Positions 1 to 12,146 of a DNA stretch of 64,000 bases are shown here, one piece after another (the stretch's first letter is position 1; every line of letters starts with the position of its first letter). Source of the DNA: Paracoccaceae bacterium (GTDB lineage Bacteria; Pseudomonadota; Alphaproteobacteria; Rhodobacterales; Rhodobacteraceae). The DNA lies in assembly GCA_027489355.1 (NCBI GenBank), contig JAIXZY010000049.1, positions 1 to 64,000 of the forward strand, in the 5' to 3' direction. The notes beneath the pieces were generated by a model. It searched no databases, had not been told where the DNA came from, and was given only the letters and a program-made list of their open reading frames with translations. The position numbers and the translations under genes were made by a program.

Positions 1-810
1 CCAAGCCGTCCGCGTTGTATCGCCGGAGAACGGCGCCTGCGTCGCCATGTCACCGAGCGCGAGACGCCGGCACCAGAAATAGATGCCCACCACCACCGCC
101 CACCCGACGTACGGCAGCCACGTCCGCAGCGCGCGCCAAGAGCGGCCGCGTCCCAACCACACCGCATCGGCCACGAGCGCCATGATCGGCAGCGTCAGCC
201 CGAATTCCTTCGAAAACACCGCCGCGCCATACGCGAGCCAAAGCGCCGGCAGCCAACGTCCGGCCCCGGTGTCCCGGTAACGGACAAATGCCACGAAGCC
301 CGCCAGGTACGCCAGCGTCGGCACGATATCCACGCGACCGATCGTCCACGCGACCGGCTCCACATGCACGGGATGCACCGCGAACAGCAGCGCCGCGAGC
401 GCCGCGCACTGCACGCATCGCCCCGCCGCCCGCCACGTCAGCCAACCCACGAGCCCCGCGCACGCCGCGTGCAGCAGGAGATTCGTCAGCCGAAAGCCGA
501 ACGCATCCACGCCCCACACGCGCGCATCGAGCATCAATGTCAGCCCCGTGATCGGCCGCAGCTCAGGCAACGCGTAGCCCCAGACGCCGCCCGACCACTC
601 GCGCACGAACAACGTCGGCCACTCCGCCAGCGGCAACGCCGCGAAGCGCGAGACGTAGGCAAAATCGTCGCCCGCAAAACCGCCGCGCAGGCTTGGCCCG
701 TAGGCTTCAAGCGCCACCAGGAACGCGAACACCGCCGTCGCCCAGCCCGGGTGCGCGGAGATGGCGCGGAGCACGGCGCGAAGCGAGTCGCGAAGGGTGG
801 AAGCGGACAT
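1..810 (-). CDS. GT-C type membrane glycosyltransferase-like protein, C-terminus cut off
   Basis: The frame is open from the ATG at 810 to the left edge (270 residues, no stop), so the gene is partial. It is a polytopic membrane protein: hydrophobic segments lie near residues 23-40, 108-125, 136-147, 163-177, 187-199, 203-218 and 232-246. A GDDF acidic pair after the first segment (47-50) and an HPVHVEPVAW motif (146-155) match the O-mannosyltransferase/TMTC-like GT-C proteins common in Verrucomicrobia and Planctomycetes, which use lipid-linked sugars in the membrane. The start is chosen because the purU stop lies in the same frame just upstream. It follows purU by 21 nt. The substrate cannot be told. 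It belongs to the left block that does not look like Rhodobacteraceae. Confidence 0.7.
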   Translation of the reverse strand, partial: MSASTLRDSLRAVLRAISAHPGWATAVFAFLVALEAYGPSLRGGFAGDDFAYVSRFAALPLAEWPTLFVREWSGGVWGYALPELRPITGLTLMLDARVWGVDAFGFRLTNLLLHAACAGLVGWLTWRAAGRCVQCAALAALLFAVHPVHVEPVAWTIGRVDIVPTLAYLAGFVAFVRYRDTGAGRWLPALWLAYGAAVFSKEFGLTLPIMALVADAVWLGRGRSWRALRTWLPYVGWAVVVGIYFWCRRLALGDMATQAPFSGDTTRTAW

Positions 811-831
811 GCGGCGGCAGCGCGCGGAGCG

Positions 832-1707
832 TCAGTCGAAGATGACCGTCTTCCGCCCGTAGACGAGTACGCGATTCTCCAGGTGCCAGCGCAACGCCTG
901 GGCGAGCACCAGTTTCTCCAAATCACGCCCCTTTTGAATCAGCGCCTGCACCCCATGGCGGTGCGTCACGCGCGTGACATCCTGATGGATGATCGGACCG
1001 TCATCGAGCACCGCCGTGGCGTAGTGCGCCGTGGCGCCGATGAGCTTCACGCCGCGCTCGTGGGCCTGGTGGTAAGGACGCCCGCCCGCAAACGCCGGCA
1101 TGAACGAGTGGTGGATGTTGATCACCGGCCGCCCGAACTCGCCAAGGAACTCCGCGGAAAGCACCTGCATGTACCGCGCGAGCACCACGACATCGGCCTT
1201 CAACTTCCGCAGCAGCGCCAGTTGGCGCGCCTCGCCGGCGGCCTTGCCTCCCGGTGCGATCGGCAGGTGGTGGAAAGTGAGCCCGTACCCGCGCGCGGCC
1301 GCGGCGAGGTCGCGGTGATTCGACACCACCCCGACGATCTCACAGGGGAACTCGCCCGCGCGCCAGCGGAGCACCAGATCGTGGAAGCAGTGGTCCGCCT
1401 TCGACACAAAGAGCACGACGCGGGGCCGGTGCGCGGAATCGGTCACGACCGCGTTCATCTTCAGCTCGTCGCGCGCATAGGCGAGGAACGCCTTCTCTTC
1501 GGTCGCGGGCTTGGCGCCGGCCGGCGGCACCCACTCGATGCGCTGGAAAAAAATGCCCTCGTCCTCGTCGCGGTGCTGGTCGGCGTGCAAAATGTTTCCG
1601 CCGCGCTCGAAGATCCACCCGGCGGCGCGGGCAACGAGGCCGCGTTGGTCGGGACCGTGCAGCAGGGCGACGAGGGTGAGCGGGGCGGATTCGGCGGGTT
1701 CGGACAT
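832..1707 (-). CDS. purU: formyltetrahydrofolate deformylase
   Basis: PurU hydrolyses 10-formyl-tetrahydrofolate to formate and tetrahydrofolate, balancing one-carbon units in the cytoplasm. The 291-residue product is the usual length. An N-terminal ACT domain (about 10-85, LHGPDQRGLVARAAG) is followed by a formyltransferase-like domain with INIHHSF (metal- and folate-site His) and a GATAHYAT...DDGPII stretch carrying the catalytic Asp, and the protein ends in VYGRKTVIFD. The start at 1707 gives the normal N-terminus; an upstream extension in the same frame is low-complexity and not conserved. It lies between carB and the membrane glycosyltransferase gene, all on the minus strand. The sequence resembles Opitutales-type PurU more than alphaproteobacterial PurU (my judgement from memory, not a search). 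Confidence 0.88.
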   Translation of the reverse strand: MSEPAESAPLTLVALLHGPDQRGLVARAAGWIFERGGNILHADQHRDEDEGIFFQRIEWVPPAGAKPATEEKAFLAYARDELKMNAVVTDSAHRPRVVLFVSKADHCFHDLVLRWRAGEFPCEIVGVVSNHRDLAAAARGYGLTFHHLPIAPGGKAAGEARQLALLRKLKADVVVLARYMQVLSAEFLGEFGRPVINIHHSFMPAFAGGRPYHQAHERGVKLIGATAHYATAVLDDGPIIHQDVTRVTHRHGVQALIQKGRDLEKLVLAQALRWHLENRVLVYGRKTVIFD

Positions 1708-1753
1708 GGCAGTAAGAAACGCTACGCTACGCCGCCCGACCGCCGCGACGCAA

Positions 1754-1779
1754 GGAGCGCGCGCGGCACCGCGCGCTCC
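1754..1779. repeat. GC-rich inverted repeat (left block)
   Basis: Two perfect 10-nt arms, GGAGCGCGCG and CGCGCGCTCC, flank a 6-nt loop in the gap between carB and purU. It sits 2 nt from the next palindrome and looks like part of a dispersed intergenic repeat of the left-hand genome. No similar sequence is seen in the rest of the window. Confidence 0.6.
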
Positions 1780-1781
1780 AG

Positions 1782-1805
1782 TAGGTCCGGCTTCAGCCGG
1801 ACCTA
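1782..1805. repeat. REP-like palindrome of the left block
   Basis: A perfect palindrome with 11-nt arms (TAGGTCCGGCT / AGCCGGACCTA) and a 2-nt loop. The core GGTCCGGCTTCAGCCGGACC resembles extragenic palindromes I associate with Opitutaceae-type genomes. It has no relative among the palindromes of the remaining 59 kb, which supports a different origin for this end of the window. Confidence 0.6.
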
Positions 1806-1942
1806 GAATCCTCATCCGCCCGCCCGAGCCACCGACTGAAGCCGGCGACACGGCACGCAGCGCGCAGGATTCCCTTTCCCCTCCTTGCGCGATCCTACGC
1901 CGCTTGTCCGAGCGCCTCGGGTTCAAGTCGCTCCACCCGTCC

Positions 1943-1973
1943 AACAAAAAGGGCCGTTCCTTGAACGGCCCCG
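1943..1973 (-). terminator. Rho-independent terminator after carB
   Basis: On the minus strand a GGGCCGTTC / GAACGGCCC stem with a 3-nt loop is followed directly by a run of five T. It starts about 30 nt after the carB stop at 2002, as expected for an intrinsic terminator of carB, and separates it from purU. Confidence 0.85.
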
Positions 1974-2001
1974 AACTACCGAAGCTTCAACTTTCCGCGG
2001 C

Positions 2002-5277
<3,276 letters not shown>

Positions 5278-5365
5278 CGTAGCCCCCATCCATTGCGCAA
5301 ATTGTCGGGCGTTATAGACAGAAGCCGGACCGGCGCAAGGGGCAAACGGTTGGGCTGGGCGGGCC

Positions 5366-5407
5366 AAAATCCTTCGAAGGATTTTGCAAATTTCTTCGAA
5401 GAAATTT
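5366..5407. repeat. bipartite TTCGAA palindrome, copy 1
   Basis: Two perfect 20-nt palindromes in tandem, AAAATCCTTCGAAGGATTTT (5366-5385) and AAATTTCTTCGAAGAAATTT (5388-5407), separated by GC and flanked by GGCC on both sides. Both are centred on TTCGAA. The element lies between the permease stop and the carB start, both on the minus strand. Four more copies of the same design occur at 13643, 15044, 16264 and 31929. Confidence 0.9.
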
Positions 5408-5430
5408 GGCCCCGGCCCCGCCCGCAACGA

Positions 5431-5458
5431 AACGGGCCGGAGGTTTCCCCCCGGCCCG
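5431..5458 (-). terminator. terminator of the permease gene
   Basis: On the minus strand a CGGGCCGG / CCGGCCCG stem with a 10-nt loop is followed by TTTCGTT. It lies about 20 nt after the permease stop at 5479, upstream of the bipartite palindrome and of carB. Confidence 0.65.
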
Positions 5459-5478
5459 GATGTCGCTGGGAAGGCGGC

Positions 5479-7041
5479 TCAGCCCTTCTCGCCCACGGCG
5501 GCCTCGGCGGCGGCGATGGCGGCCTTGCGGGCGGCGATCTCGTCCCCGATGGGCGGCCCCTTGAAGCGGCGGTTCTCGATCACCACCCAGATGATCAGGG
5601 CGAGGACGACGAAGCCCACCGTAATCTCGAGCGCCCAGTCGTTCGGCGGCTGGATGCCCAGGAAGAAGATCAGCGCCATCGACAGGATCGAGAGCACGGC
5701 GACCAGCTTGTAGGTGCCCACGCCCAGGTTCCACGGCCCCATCGCCGGCCATTTCGGCCCGCCGATGGTAAAGAGCCCCAGCGCGATCGGCAGCGCGAAG
5801 GACAGGAACAGGAAGATCACCGTGCAGCTGACCACGATGGAATAGGCCGGGGTGCCGGCAATGGTGATGGCAGAGGTGAGCCAGACGAAGAGCGTCGCAA
5901 GGACCGCCCCGGTCCAGATCGCTGCCACGGGGGTGCGGTACTTCGGCGAGACGGTGGCCAGCGCCTTCGATCCGACGGGCATGCCGTCGTCCCGGCTGAA
6001 GGCGAAGAGCATCCGGCTGACCGAAGTCACGGTCGCAAGGCCGCAGAGGAACTGGCAGACGAAGATCAGGACATAGAGGATCTGCTTCATCGTCGGGTTC
6101 ACCTGGGCATCCATGCCCCAGAAGAACACGTTCCAGCCCTGTTTCGCCGCATCGTCCATGTTCGGCAGCATCAGGACGAAGGCGCACAGCATGACCCAGC
6201 CGAAAAGTCCCGACCAGATCACCGAATGCACCATGCCCGACGGCACCGAATGGGCGGCCTTGATGGTTTCCTCGGACGTATGGGCCGAGGCGTCGTAGCC
6301 GGTGATCGTGTAGACCGGCAGCAGAAGACCCAGGAGGAAGGCCATCAGCCCGCCCACCGCGACCGGCCAGACGCCCGAGGCGCCTTCGGTGCCGGTGTAG
6401 TTGGCAAAGGTCCAGAGCCGCGAGACTTCGAGGCTGGAGGCCGAGGCCAGGCAGACGATGGTCAGAAGGATCGCCGTGGCGAAGATCAGGTAGCCCGAGA
6501 AGTCGGTCAGCCTGGCGGTGAGTTTGATCCCCATGTGGTTGATCAGCGCCTGGATGCCGGTGATCAACGCCATGAAGAGCACGCGGTTGGTCAGCGTGTC
6601 CTCCAGCCCCATGTTGGCCCCGAAGGCGCCCATGAAGAAGTAGTAGGTGCCGACGTTGATCGCGCCCAGCACTGTGACAAGGCCCAGAAGGTTCAGCCAA
6701 GCCGAAAGCCAGCCGGTGAAGCGGTTCCCGAGGATCGAGCCCCAGTGATAAAGCCCCCCCGCCGTTGGATAGGCCGACGAGATCTGCGCCAGCGCCAGTG
6801 CGAAGACGCCGGAGATCACCACGCCCAGCGGCCAGCCGATGCCGATGGCTGCGCCGCCCGCGCCAGAGGTCGCCTGACCCAGCGAGTTGATCCCGCCGGA
6901 CAGGATGCAGATGATCGAGAAGGAGATCGCGAAGTTCGAGAATTTCGACATGGAGCGCTGGAGTTCCTGCGCGTAGCCCATGCCGTGCAGCACACTCACG
7001 TCGTCGTGCCGGTCCTTGTCCGTATAATTGTCTGAAGACAT
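5479..7041 (-). CDS. APC-superfamily amino acid permease
   Basis: A 520-residue inner-membrane transporter with about 12 hydrophobic segments. The N-terminus GMGYAQELQRSMSKFSNFAI followed by SFSIICILSGGI is the signature of the amino acid/choline (BAT1/GABA-permease-like, AA_permease_2) branch of the APC superfamily, which takes up amino acids or amines by cation symport or exchange. A glycine-rich AYPTAGGLYHWGS in the third segment fits. The C-terminus is a charged Ala-rich tail (about 495-520). It is transcribed alone, divergently from pabB, with its own terminator. The substrate (GABA, another amino acid or a polyamine) cannot be fixed from sequence. Confidence 0.85.
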   Translation of the reverse strand: MSSDNYTDKDRHDDVSVLHGMGYAQELQRSMSKFSNFAISFSIICILSGGINSLGQATSGAGGAAIGIGWPLGVVISGVFALALAQISSAYPTAGGLYHWGSILGNRFTGWLSAWLNLLGLVTVLGAINVGTYYFFMGAFGANMGLEDTLTNRVLFMALITGIQALINHMGIKLTARLTDFSGYLIFATAILLTIVCLASASSLEVSRLWTFANYTGTEGASGVWPVAVGGLMAFLLGLLLPVYTITGYDASAHTSEETIKAAHSVPSGMVHSVIWSGLFGWVMLCAFVLMLPNMDDAAKQGWNVFFWGMDAQVNPTMKQILYVLIFVCQFLCGLATVTSVSRMLFAFSRDDGMPVGSKALATVSPKYRTPVAAIWTGAVLATLFVWLTSAITIAGTPAYSIVVSCTVIFLFLSFALPIALGLFTIGGPKWPAMGPWNLGVGTYKLVAVLSILSMALIFFLGIQPPNDWALEITVGFVVLALIIWVVIENRRFKGPPIGDEIAARKAAIAAAEAAVGEKG

Positions 7042-7295
7042 TTTCGTTCCCTCGTGCCGGTGTTGGACATTCTTGTAGTTATTCGCTTTCCGGCCACATC
7101 ATGTGGTGGCCGGCCGTAGGGGAAGGGAACCGCGAATTTGATCACCAATCAAGCTTTGAATGGGTGCCTGCCCCGTCAGGCCGTCGATTTTGCGCGCGGA
7201 GGTCGTTTTCCGCCGGACCTGCGGCGCGGATTCGTCTGGCGGGGCGGGCGCGATCAGCCTATCTCGGGCCGTGGGGGCAAGCGGGGGCCGGTGCG
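7042..7295. promoter_or_regulatory. divergent promoter region with hairpin, permease / pabB
   Basis: This 254-nt gap separates the divergent permease and pabB genes and must hold both promoters. A clear stem, CCGGCCAC / GTGGCCGG with an 8-nt loop, lies at 7090-7113 and also contains an inner CACATCATGTG dyad, a possible operator. An open frame continues pabB upstream to 7101, but its residues are not conserved-looking, so I treat it as leader. Confidence 0.4.
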
Positions 7296-8432
7296 GTGAT
7301 CCTGATCGAACATGGACCAGGCGACGAGCCGGCGCTTTTCGACGGCGCGAGCGAGGTCATCCTGGCCTGGCACCCGCGCGAGGTTGCGGCGGCCCTGGCG
7401 CGGGCCGAGGCGGCGCGACTCGGGGGGGGCTGGCTTGCCGGCTACGTGGCCTACGAGACGGGCTATGCGCTGGAGCCGAAGCTTGCCCGTCTGATGCCGC
7501 GCAAGCGGCCGGGGCCGCTGGTTGCGCTTGGGGTCTATGATGCCCCGCGCGCGGCGGAGACGGTGCTGGATCGGGCGGCAGAGGCGGGGCGATCGACCTG
7601 GATGAGCGCGCCAAAGCCCCTGATGGGCCGACGCGCCTATGGCAACGCGGCGCGGAAGGTGTTCGACTATATCGCCGCGGGAGATTGCTACCAGGTGAAC
7701 CTGACCTTCCCGATGGCGGCGCGGCTGGTCTCGGGCACTCCGCTGGGCCTTTACGGCGCGTTCCGGCGGACCGGGGCGGTGGGACACGGGGCCTATGTCG
7801 ATCTGGGCGTCGGGCCGGTGGTCGTCTCGCGCTCGCCGGAGCTGTTCTTCAAGGTGGTGGGCGGGAAGATCGTGACCCGACCGATGAAGGGAACGCGGCC
7901 GCGGGGCAAGGATGCCGAGGAAGATGCGGCGATCATCGCGGACCTGCGGTCGGACGAGAAGGACCGGGCCGAGAACCTGATGATCGTGGACCTTTTGCGC
8001 AACGACATCTCGCGGCTGTCGAAGGTGGGGACGGTGAAGGTGCCCGCTTTGTACGCGATCGAAAGCTATGCGACAGTCCACCAGATGACCTCGACGGTGG
8101 AGGGGGTGCTGGATGGGCCGCCGACACTGCCGGGGTTGATGGCGGCGCTGTTTCCCTGCGGGTCCGTCACGGGCGCGCCGAAGATCCGGGCGATGGAGAT
8201 CATTCGCGAGGTCGAGCCCTTTGCGCGAGGCGTCTACTGCGGAGCGGTGGGGTGGATGTCTCCCGAAGGCGAGGCGGATTTCTCGGTTGCGATCCGGACG
8301 CTGTCGGTCAGCGGCACGGAGATCGTGATGAACGTGGGCGGCGGGCTGACGCACGGTTCGACGGCCCAGGGCGAGTGGGAGGAGGCGCTGTGGAAAGCGC
8401 GCTTCGTGAAGGCGGCCGTGAGCCGGGACTGA
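7296..8432 (+). CDS. pabB: aminodeoxychorismate synthase component I
   Basis: PabB aminates chorismate to 4-amino-4-deoxychorismate, the first step from chorismate to p-aminobenzoate and folate; it normally works with the glutamine amidotransferase PabA. The product is 378 residues from a GTG at 7296 (VILIEHGPGDEP), the usual PabB length; the longer frame from 7101 adds a non-conserved leader. The chorismate-binding domain shows TRPMKGTRPRG (the PxKGT loop), DEKDRAENLMIVDLLRND, HQMTSTVEG, GSVTGAPKIRAMEII and GGGLTHGSTAQGE(W). pabC follows with a 43-nt overlap, so the two steps are translationally linked. Anthranilate synthase component I is the close alternative, but the PxKGT motif and the pabC neighbour favour PabB. 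Confidence 0.88.
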   Translation: MILIEHGPGDEPALFDGASEVILAWHPREVAAALARAEAARLGGGWLAGYVAYETGYALEPKLARLMPRKRPGPLVALGVYDAPRAAETVLDRAAEAGRSTWMSAPKPLMGRRAYGNAARKVFDYIAAGDCYQVNLTFPMAARLVSGTPLGLYGAFRRTGAVGHGAYVDLGVGPVVVSRSPELFFKVVGGKIVTRPMKGTRPRGKDAEEDAAIIADLRSDEKDRAENLMIVDLLRNDISRLSKVGTVKVPALYAIESYATVHQMTSTVEGVLDGPPTLPGLMAALFPCGSVTGAPKIRAMEIIREVEPFARGVYCGAVGWMSPEGEADFSVAIRTLSVSGTEIVMNVGGGLTHGSTAQGEWEEALWKARFVKAAVSRD

Positions 8433-8998
8433 GGCTGATCGAGACGATGCTGTGGGACGGCGGCGCTGCCCCGCGCTGGCCGCTGCATATGGCGCGGCTG
8501 CGGCGGTCGGCGGGGCTGCTGGGGTGGTGTTGTCCTCAAGTGGCACCGGAAGGCCCCACGCATCCGGCGCGGCTGCGGCTGACCGTGGACCGGGAGGGTG
8601 GCGTGGAGTGGACCGTCGCGCCGCTGCCGCCGGGCAAGGCAGAGTGGCGGGTGGGCCTTGCGGCCGAGCGGTTGCGGTCGGACGATCCCTGGTTGCGGGT
8701 GAAATCCACGAAGCGGGATCTCTACGACCGGGTGCGGGCGGCTCTGCCCGAGGCGCTGGACGAGGTTATGTTCCTGAACGAACGCGGCGAGGTCTGCGAC
8801 GGGTCGATCACCACGGTGTTCTTCGACCGGGGGCAGGGGATGCGGACGCCTCCTCTGGCGTGCGGCCTCTTGCCGGGAGTCCTGCGCGCGGAACTGGCGT
8901 GTCCCGAGGAGATCCTGCGCGCCGAGGAGCTGCCGGGAGTGAGGCTCTGGGTGGGAAATGCGCTGCGCGGCCTGATCCCGGCGCGATTCCATTCGTAG
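8390..8998 (+). CDS. pabC: aminodeoxychorismate lyase (aminotransferase class IV)
   Basis: PabC is a PLP enzyme that releases pyruvate from aminodeoxychorismate to give p-aminobenzoate. The product is 202 residues from a GTG at 8390 ([20 protein letters not shown]), with a strong GGGAGGAGG ribosome site 5 nt upstream that lies inside pabB. Class IV features: an [11 protein letters not shown] start, [11 protein letters not shown] with the likely PLP lysine, [17 protein letters not shown], and [13 protein letters not shown]. It is short for the family, as is common in Rhodobacteraceae. Its stop codon (8996-8998) lies inside a REP palindrome, so the repeat supplied the present end of the gene. 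Confidence 0.85.
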   Translation: MESALREGGREPGLRLIETMLWDGGAAPRWPLHMARLRRSAGLLGWCCPQVAPEGPTHPARLRLTVDREGGVEWTVAPLPPGKAEWRVGLAAERLRSDDPWLRVKSTKRDLYDRVRAALPEALDEVMFLNERGEVCDGSITTVFFDRGQGMRTPPLACGLLPGVLRAELACPEEILRAEELPGVRLWVGNALRGLIPARFHS

Positions 8999-9022
8999 GG
9001 TGGGCAGTATTGCCCACCCTAC
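8995..9022. repeat. REP palindrome (GTAGGGTGGGC family), overlapping the pabC stop
   Basis: Perfect 12-nt arms GTAGGGTGGGCA / TGCCCACCCTAC with a 4-nt loop. It belongs to the same family as the copies at 39238, 59382, 59541 and 60061 that surround the RAYT transposase gene. It includes the TAG stop of pabC and lies 83 nt before aspS. Confidence 0.9.
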
Positions 9023-9104
9023 GCGGGCCTGCGGGCTTGACTTCGCGCGGAGCGCAATGTGTATCGGCGCGATGACCTTTGAGGCCCTGGAAAGGGGAAC
9101 GACG

Positions 9105-10901
9105 ATGCACGCCTACCGCAGCCACATCTGTGCCGCGCTGAACAAATCCAACGTGGGCGAAACCGTCCGGCTTTCGGGCTGGGTCCATCGGGTGCGCGAC
9201 CACGGCGGCGTGCTGTTCATCGACCTGCGCGACCATTACGGCATCACCCAGCTTCTTGCCGACAGCGACTCGCCCGCCTTTGCCGCGCTGGAAAAGGTCC
9301 GCGCCGAATGGGTCATCCGCATCGACGGTCGGGTGAAGGCCCGCGACGCGAGCCTTGTGAACCCCAAGATCCCGACCGGCGAGATCGAGGTCTATGTGAC
9401 CGACCTGGAAGTCCTGGGCGCGGCGGATGAGCTGCCGCTCCCCGTCTTCGGCGACACCGAATACCCAGAGGAAACTCGCCTCACCTACCGCTTCCTCGAC
9501 CTGCGCCGCGACACGATGCACCAGAACATGATGCTGCGGTCGAACGTGGTGCGCTGGCTGCGCAACGCCATGTGGGACCAGGGCTTTACCGAGTTCCAGA
9601 CGCCGATCATCACCGCCTCCTCCCCGGAAGGCGCACGCGACTTCCTGGTGCCCTCGCGTCTGCACCCCGGCAAGTTCTACGCCCTGCCCCAGGCGCCGCA
9701 GCAGTTCAAGCAGCTGATCCAGGTCGCGGGCTTCGACCGCTATTTCCAGATCGCCCCCTGCTTCCGCGACGAGGACCCGCGCGCCGACCGCAGCCCGACC
9801 GACTTCTACCAGCTGGACATCGAGATGTCCTTCGTCACCCAGGACGACGTCTTTGCGGCGGTCCAGCCGGTGCTGCAGGGCCTGTTCGAGGCATTCGGCA
9901 AGGGCCGCAAGGTGTATTCGGACTGGCCGCGCATCGCCTATCGCGACAGCCTGAAATGGTATGGCTCTGACAAGCCCGACCTGCGGAACCCGATCAAGAT
10001 GCAGGACGTGAGCGAGCACTTCCGCGGCTCCGGCTTCGCGATCTTCGCCAAGCTCCTGGAGCAGGAGGGCAACGAGGTCCGCGCCATTCCCGCGCCGAAA
10101 GGGCCATCGGGCGAACCCGTGGGCCGCAAGTTTTGCGACCGGATGAATGCTTTTGCCCAGCAGCAGGGCCTGCCCGGCATGGGCTACATCTTCTGGCGCG
10201 ACGCCGAGGATGGCTCGGGGATGGAAGCCGCCGGGCCTTTGGCCAAGAACATCGGGCCGGAGCGGACCGAGGCGATCCGGCTGCAACTGGGCCTGGAAAA
10301 GGGCGACGCGGCCTTCTTCCTGGGCGGCAAGCCCGAGACCTTCGAGGGCATCGCCGGCAAGGCGCGGAACGTGATCGGCGAGGAACTGGGGCTGTCCGAG
10401 AAGGACTGCTTCCGCTTCGCCTGGATCGTCGACTTCCCGATGTACGAGAAGACTGACGAGGGGAAGATCGACTTCAGCCACAACCCGTTCTCGATGCCGC
10501 AGGGTGGGCTTGATGCGCTGAACGGCGACCCGCTGAAGGTCTATGCCTACCAGTACGACTTGGCCTGCAACGGCTATGAGGTCATCTCGGGCGGCATTCG
10601 GAACCACAAGCCGGAGATCATGTACAAGGCCTTTGAACTCGCCGGGTATCCGAATTCCGAAGTCGACAAGCGCTTCGGCGGGATGGTGAAGGCGTTCAAG
10701 TACGGCGCGCCTCCGCATGGTGGCTGCGCGGCGGGGATCGACCGGCTGGTGATGCTGCTGGCCGACACGCAGAACATCCGCGAGGTCATCATGTTCCCGA
10801 TGAACCAGCGGGCCGAGGACCTGTTGATGAACGCGCCCTCGGAGCCCACCCTGCAACAGTTGCGCGAGCTTTCCTTGCGCGTCGTGCCCAAGGACAGCTG
10901 A
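9105..10901 (+). CDS. aspS: aspartyl-tRNA synthetase
   Basis: Class II synthetase charging tRNA-Asp (and probably tRNA-Asn in alphaproteobacteria that rely on GatCAB). The product is 598 residues, full length. An N-terminal OB fold binds the anticodon ([19 protein letters not shown], about 24-42). Motif 1 lies around [11 protein letters not shown], motif 2 is [20 protein letters not shown], and motif 3 is [19 protein letters not shown] near the C-terminus. The inserted GAD domain typical of bacterial AspRS spans about 290-420. The ATG at 9105 has an AAGGGGAA ribosome site. The next gene overlaps its stop by one base. Confidence 0.96.
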   Translation: MHAYRSHICAALNKSNVGETVRLSGWVHRVRDHGGVLFIDLRDHYGITQLLADSDSPAFAALEKVRAEWVIRIDGRVKARDASLVNPKIPTGEIEVYVTDLEVLGAADELPLPVFGDTEYPEETRLTYRFLDLRRDTMHQNMMLRSNVVRWLRNAMWDQGFTEFQTPIITASSPEGARDFLVPSRLHPGKFYALPQAPQQFKQLIQVAGFDRYFQIAPCFRDEDPRADRSPTDFYQLDIEMSFVTQDDVFAAVQPVLQGLFEAFGKGRKVYSDWPRIAYRDSLKWYGSDKPDLRNPIKMQDVSEHFRGSGFAIFAKLLEQEGNEVRAIPAPKGPSGEPVGRKFCDRMNAFAQQQGLPGMGYIFWRDAEDGSGMEAAGPLAKNIGPERTEAIRLQLGLEKGDAAFFLGGKPETFEGIAGKARNVIGEELGLSEKDCFRFAWIVDFPMYEKTDEGKIDFSHNPFSMPQGGLDALNGDPLKVYAYQYDLACNGYEVISGGIRNHKPEIMYKAFELAGYPNSEVDKRFGGMVKAFKYGAPPHGGCAAGIDRLVMLLADTQNIREVIMFPMNQRAEDLLMNAPSEPTLQQLRELSLRVVPKDS

Positions 10902-11368
10902 TGTACCAGGCCTCGGTCCCCGTCTTCCGCCACTACCTGTCGCGCGTCAGCGACATCGTGGCGGTGGCGGGGCCGGATGCTCTGGATGCGCAGATCGCCG
11001 ACAGTTTCCCGGCCCGCCAGCAGTTTGCCACTGCGGCGGGCTTTTCCTTGCGGATCGCCTGCCCGCTGGCGGGGCGCGAGGTGCCGGACCTGCCGCAGGG
11101 CCTGGGACCCCGCCTGGCCGTGGCGCGCGCGCTTCTGGGGTCGATGACCCCGGCGGATTTCGAGGGGGCCGAGACGCGGGTGATCCGCCACCGCGCCGGC
11201 CTTGCCGAGCTGGAGCAGACCGGAGCGGAGTTCCTGCATCTTTACGGCATCCCGAACTTTTTCTTCCACCTGACGATGGGCTATGCCGCCCTGCGCGCGG
11301 CAGGGGTGCCGCTGGGCAAGGCGGATTTCGACGGCTTCCATGTCTATCCGGCGGATTTCCACTTCTGA
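10901..11368 (+). CDS. DUF1993 family protein
   Basis: A 155-residue soluble protein of the DUF1993 family, whose function is unknown; the fold is probably a DinB-like helical bundle. The family signature is seen at the C-terminus (NFFFHLTMGYAALRAAGVPLGKADFDG) and in FPARQQFATAAGFSLRIAC. The ATG overlaps the last base of the aspS TGA, so it is probably translated from the aspS message. A second, clearly different paralogue lies at 29585-30073 with the matching FFFHLTTAYDILRHNGVDLGK end. Confidence 0.8.
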   Translation: MYQASVPVFRHYLSRVSDIVAVAGPDALDAQIADSFPARQQFATAAGFSLRIACPLAGREVPDLPQGLGPRLAVARALLGSMTPADFEGAETRVIRHRAGLAELEQTGAEFLHLYGIPNFFFHLTMGYAALRAAGVPLGKADFDGFHVYPADFHF

Positions 11369-11427
11369 GCCCGCCTTGCGCCCGGCGGGGCCGGGGCCTA
11401 GCCTGACTCAAGGGCAGGGAGGTTGCG

Positions 11428-12144
11428 ATGGCGGATGCACGGCTTGGAGAGATCGTCGAAGGTTGGACGCCGCCCCGGCGACCCGATCACGCGGCGATGG
11501 AGGGGAATTTCGTCCGGCTGGAGCCCCTGGACGCCGACCGCCACGCTTTCGAGCTGCACGAGGCGTTCCAGGGCCACGACGCTTTGTGGGACTACATGCC
11601 CTACGGCCCCTTCCCCTCCGGCTCGGCCTATCACCGTTGGGCGCGCGAACGGGAAGGCGGCGAGGACCCGCGCTTCTTCGTGATGCGCGATGCCGCGACC
11701 GGGAAATGCGGCGGGATCGCGAGCTACCTGCGGATTGCGCCCGAGGCCGGGTCGATCGAGGTGGGGCATATCTGCATCTCTCCCGCGATGCAGCGGGGGG
11801 CGGCGGCCACCGACGCGATGTTCCTGATGATGCGCTGGGCCTTCGAGGCGGGTTACCGACGCTATGAATGGAAATGCAATGCGCTGAACCTGGCCTCGCG
11901 CCGGGCGGCGCAGCGGCTGGGGTTCAGTTTCGAGGGCGTGTTCCGGCAGCACCTGATCGTCAAGGGGCGGAACCGCGACACCGCTTGGTTCAGCGTGATC
12001 GACATGGAATGGCCCGCCCTGGCCGAGGCCTATGCGGCCTGGCTTTCACCCCGGAATTTCGACGCCCAGGGACGGCAGAAGGAGCGGCTGTCGGACCTGA
12101 CGCGGCTGGTGCGGGCGGGAAGCGACCCGGCGCTGGGAGGGTAG
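11428..12144 (+). CDS. GNAT acetyltransferase, RimJ/RimL type
   Basis: A 238-residue GNAT (Acetyltransf_3) enzyme that would move acetyl from acetyl-CoA to an amino group. The fold is visible as NFVRLEPLDADRH (strand 1), IEVGHICISPAMQRGAAATDAM (the acetyl-CoA pyrophosphate loop, degenerate as Q-R-G-A-A-A) and YEWKCNALNLASRRAAQRLGFSFEGVFRQH, typical of the subfamily acting on proteins or antibiotics. The C-terminal 40 residues are an extra helical tail. It stands 59 nt after DUF1993 and ends 2 nt from the convergent response regulator. The substrate is unknown. Confidence 0.85.
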   Translation: MADARLGEIVEGWTPPRRPDHAAMEGNFVRLEPLDADRHAFELHEAFQGHDALWDYMPYGPFPSGSAYHRWAREREGGEDPRFFVMRDAATGKCGGIASYLRIAPEAGSIEVGHICISPAMQRGAAATDAMFLMMRWAFEAGYRRYEWKCNALNLASRRAAQRLGFSFEGVFRQHLIVKGRNRDTAWFSVIDMEWPALAEAYAAWLSPRNFDAQGRQKERLSDLTRLVRAGSDPALGG

Positions 12145-12146
12145 GC

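Noticed and set aside
7101-7295. Upstream extension of pabB
   Set aside because: It would include the hairpin-bearing promoter region, and the family N-terminus fits the GTG at 7296 better.
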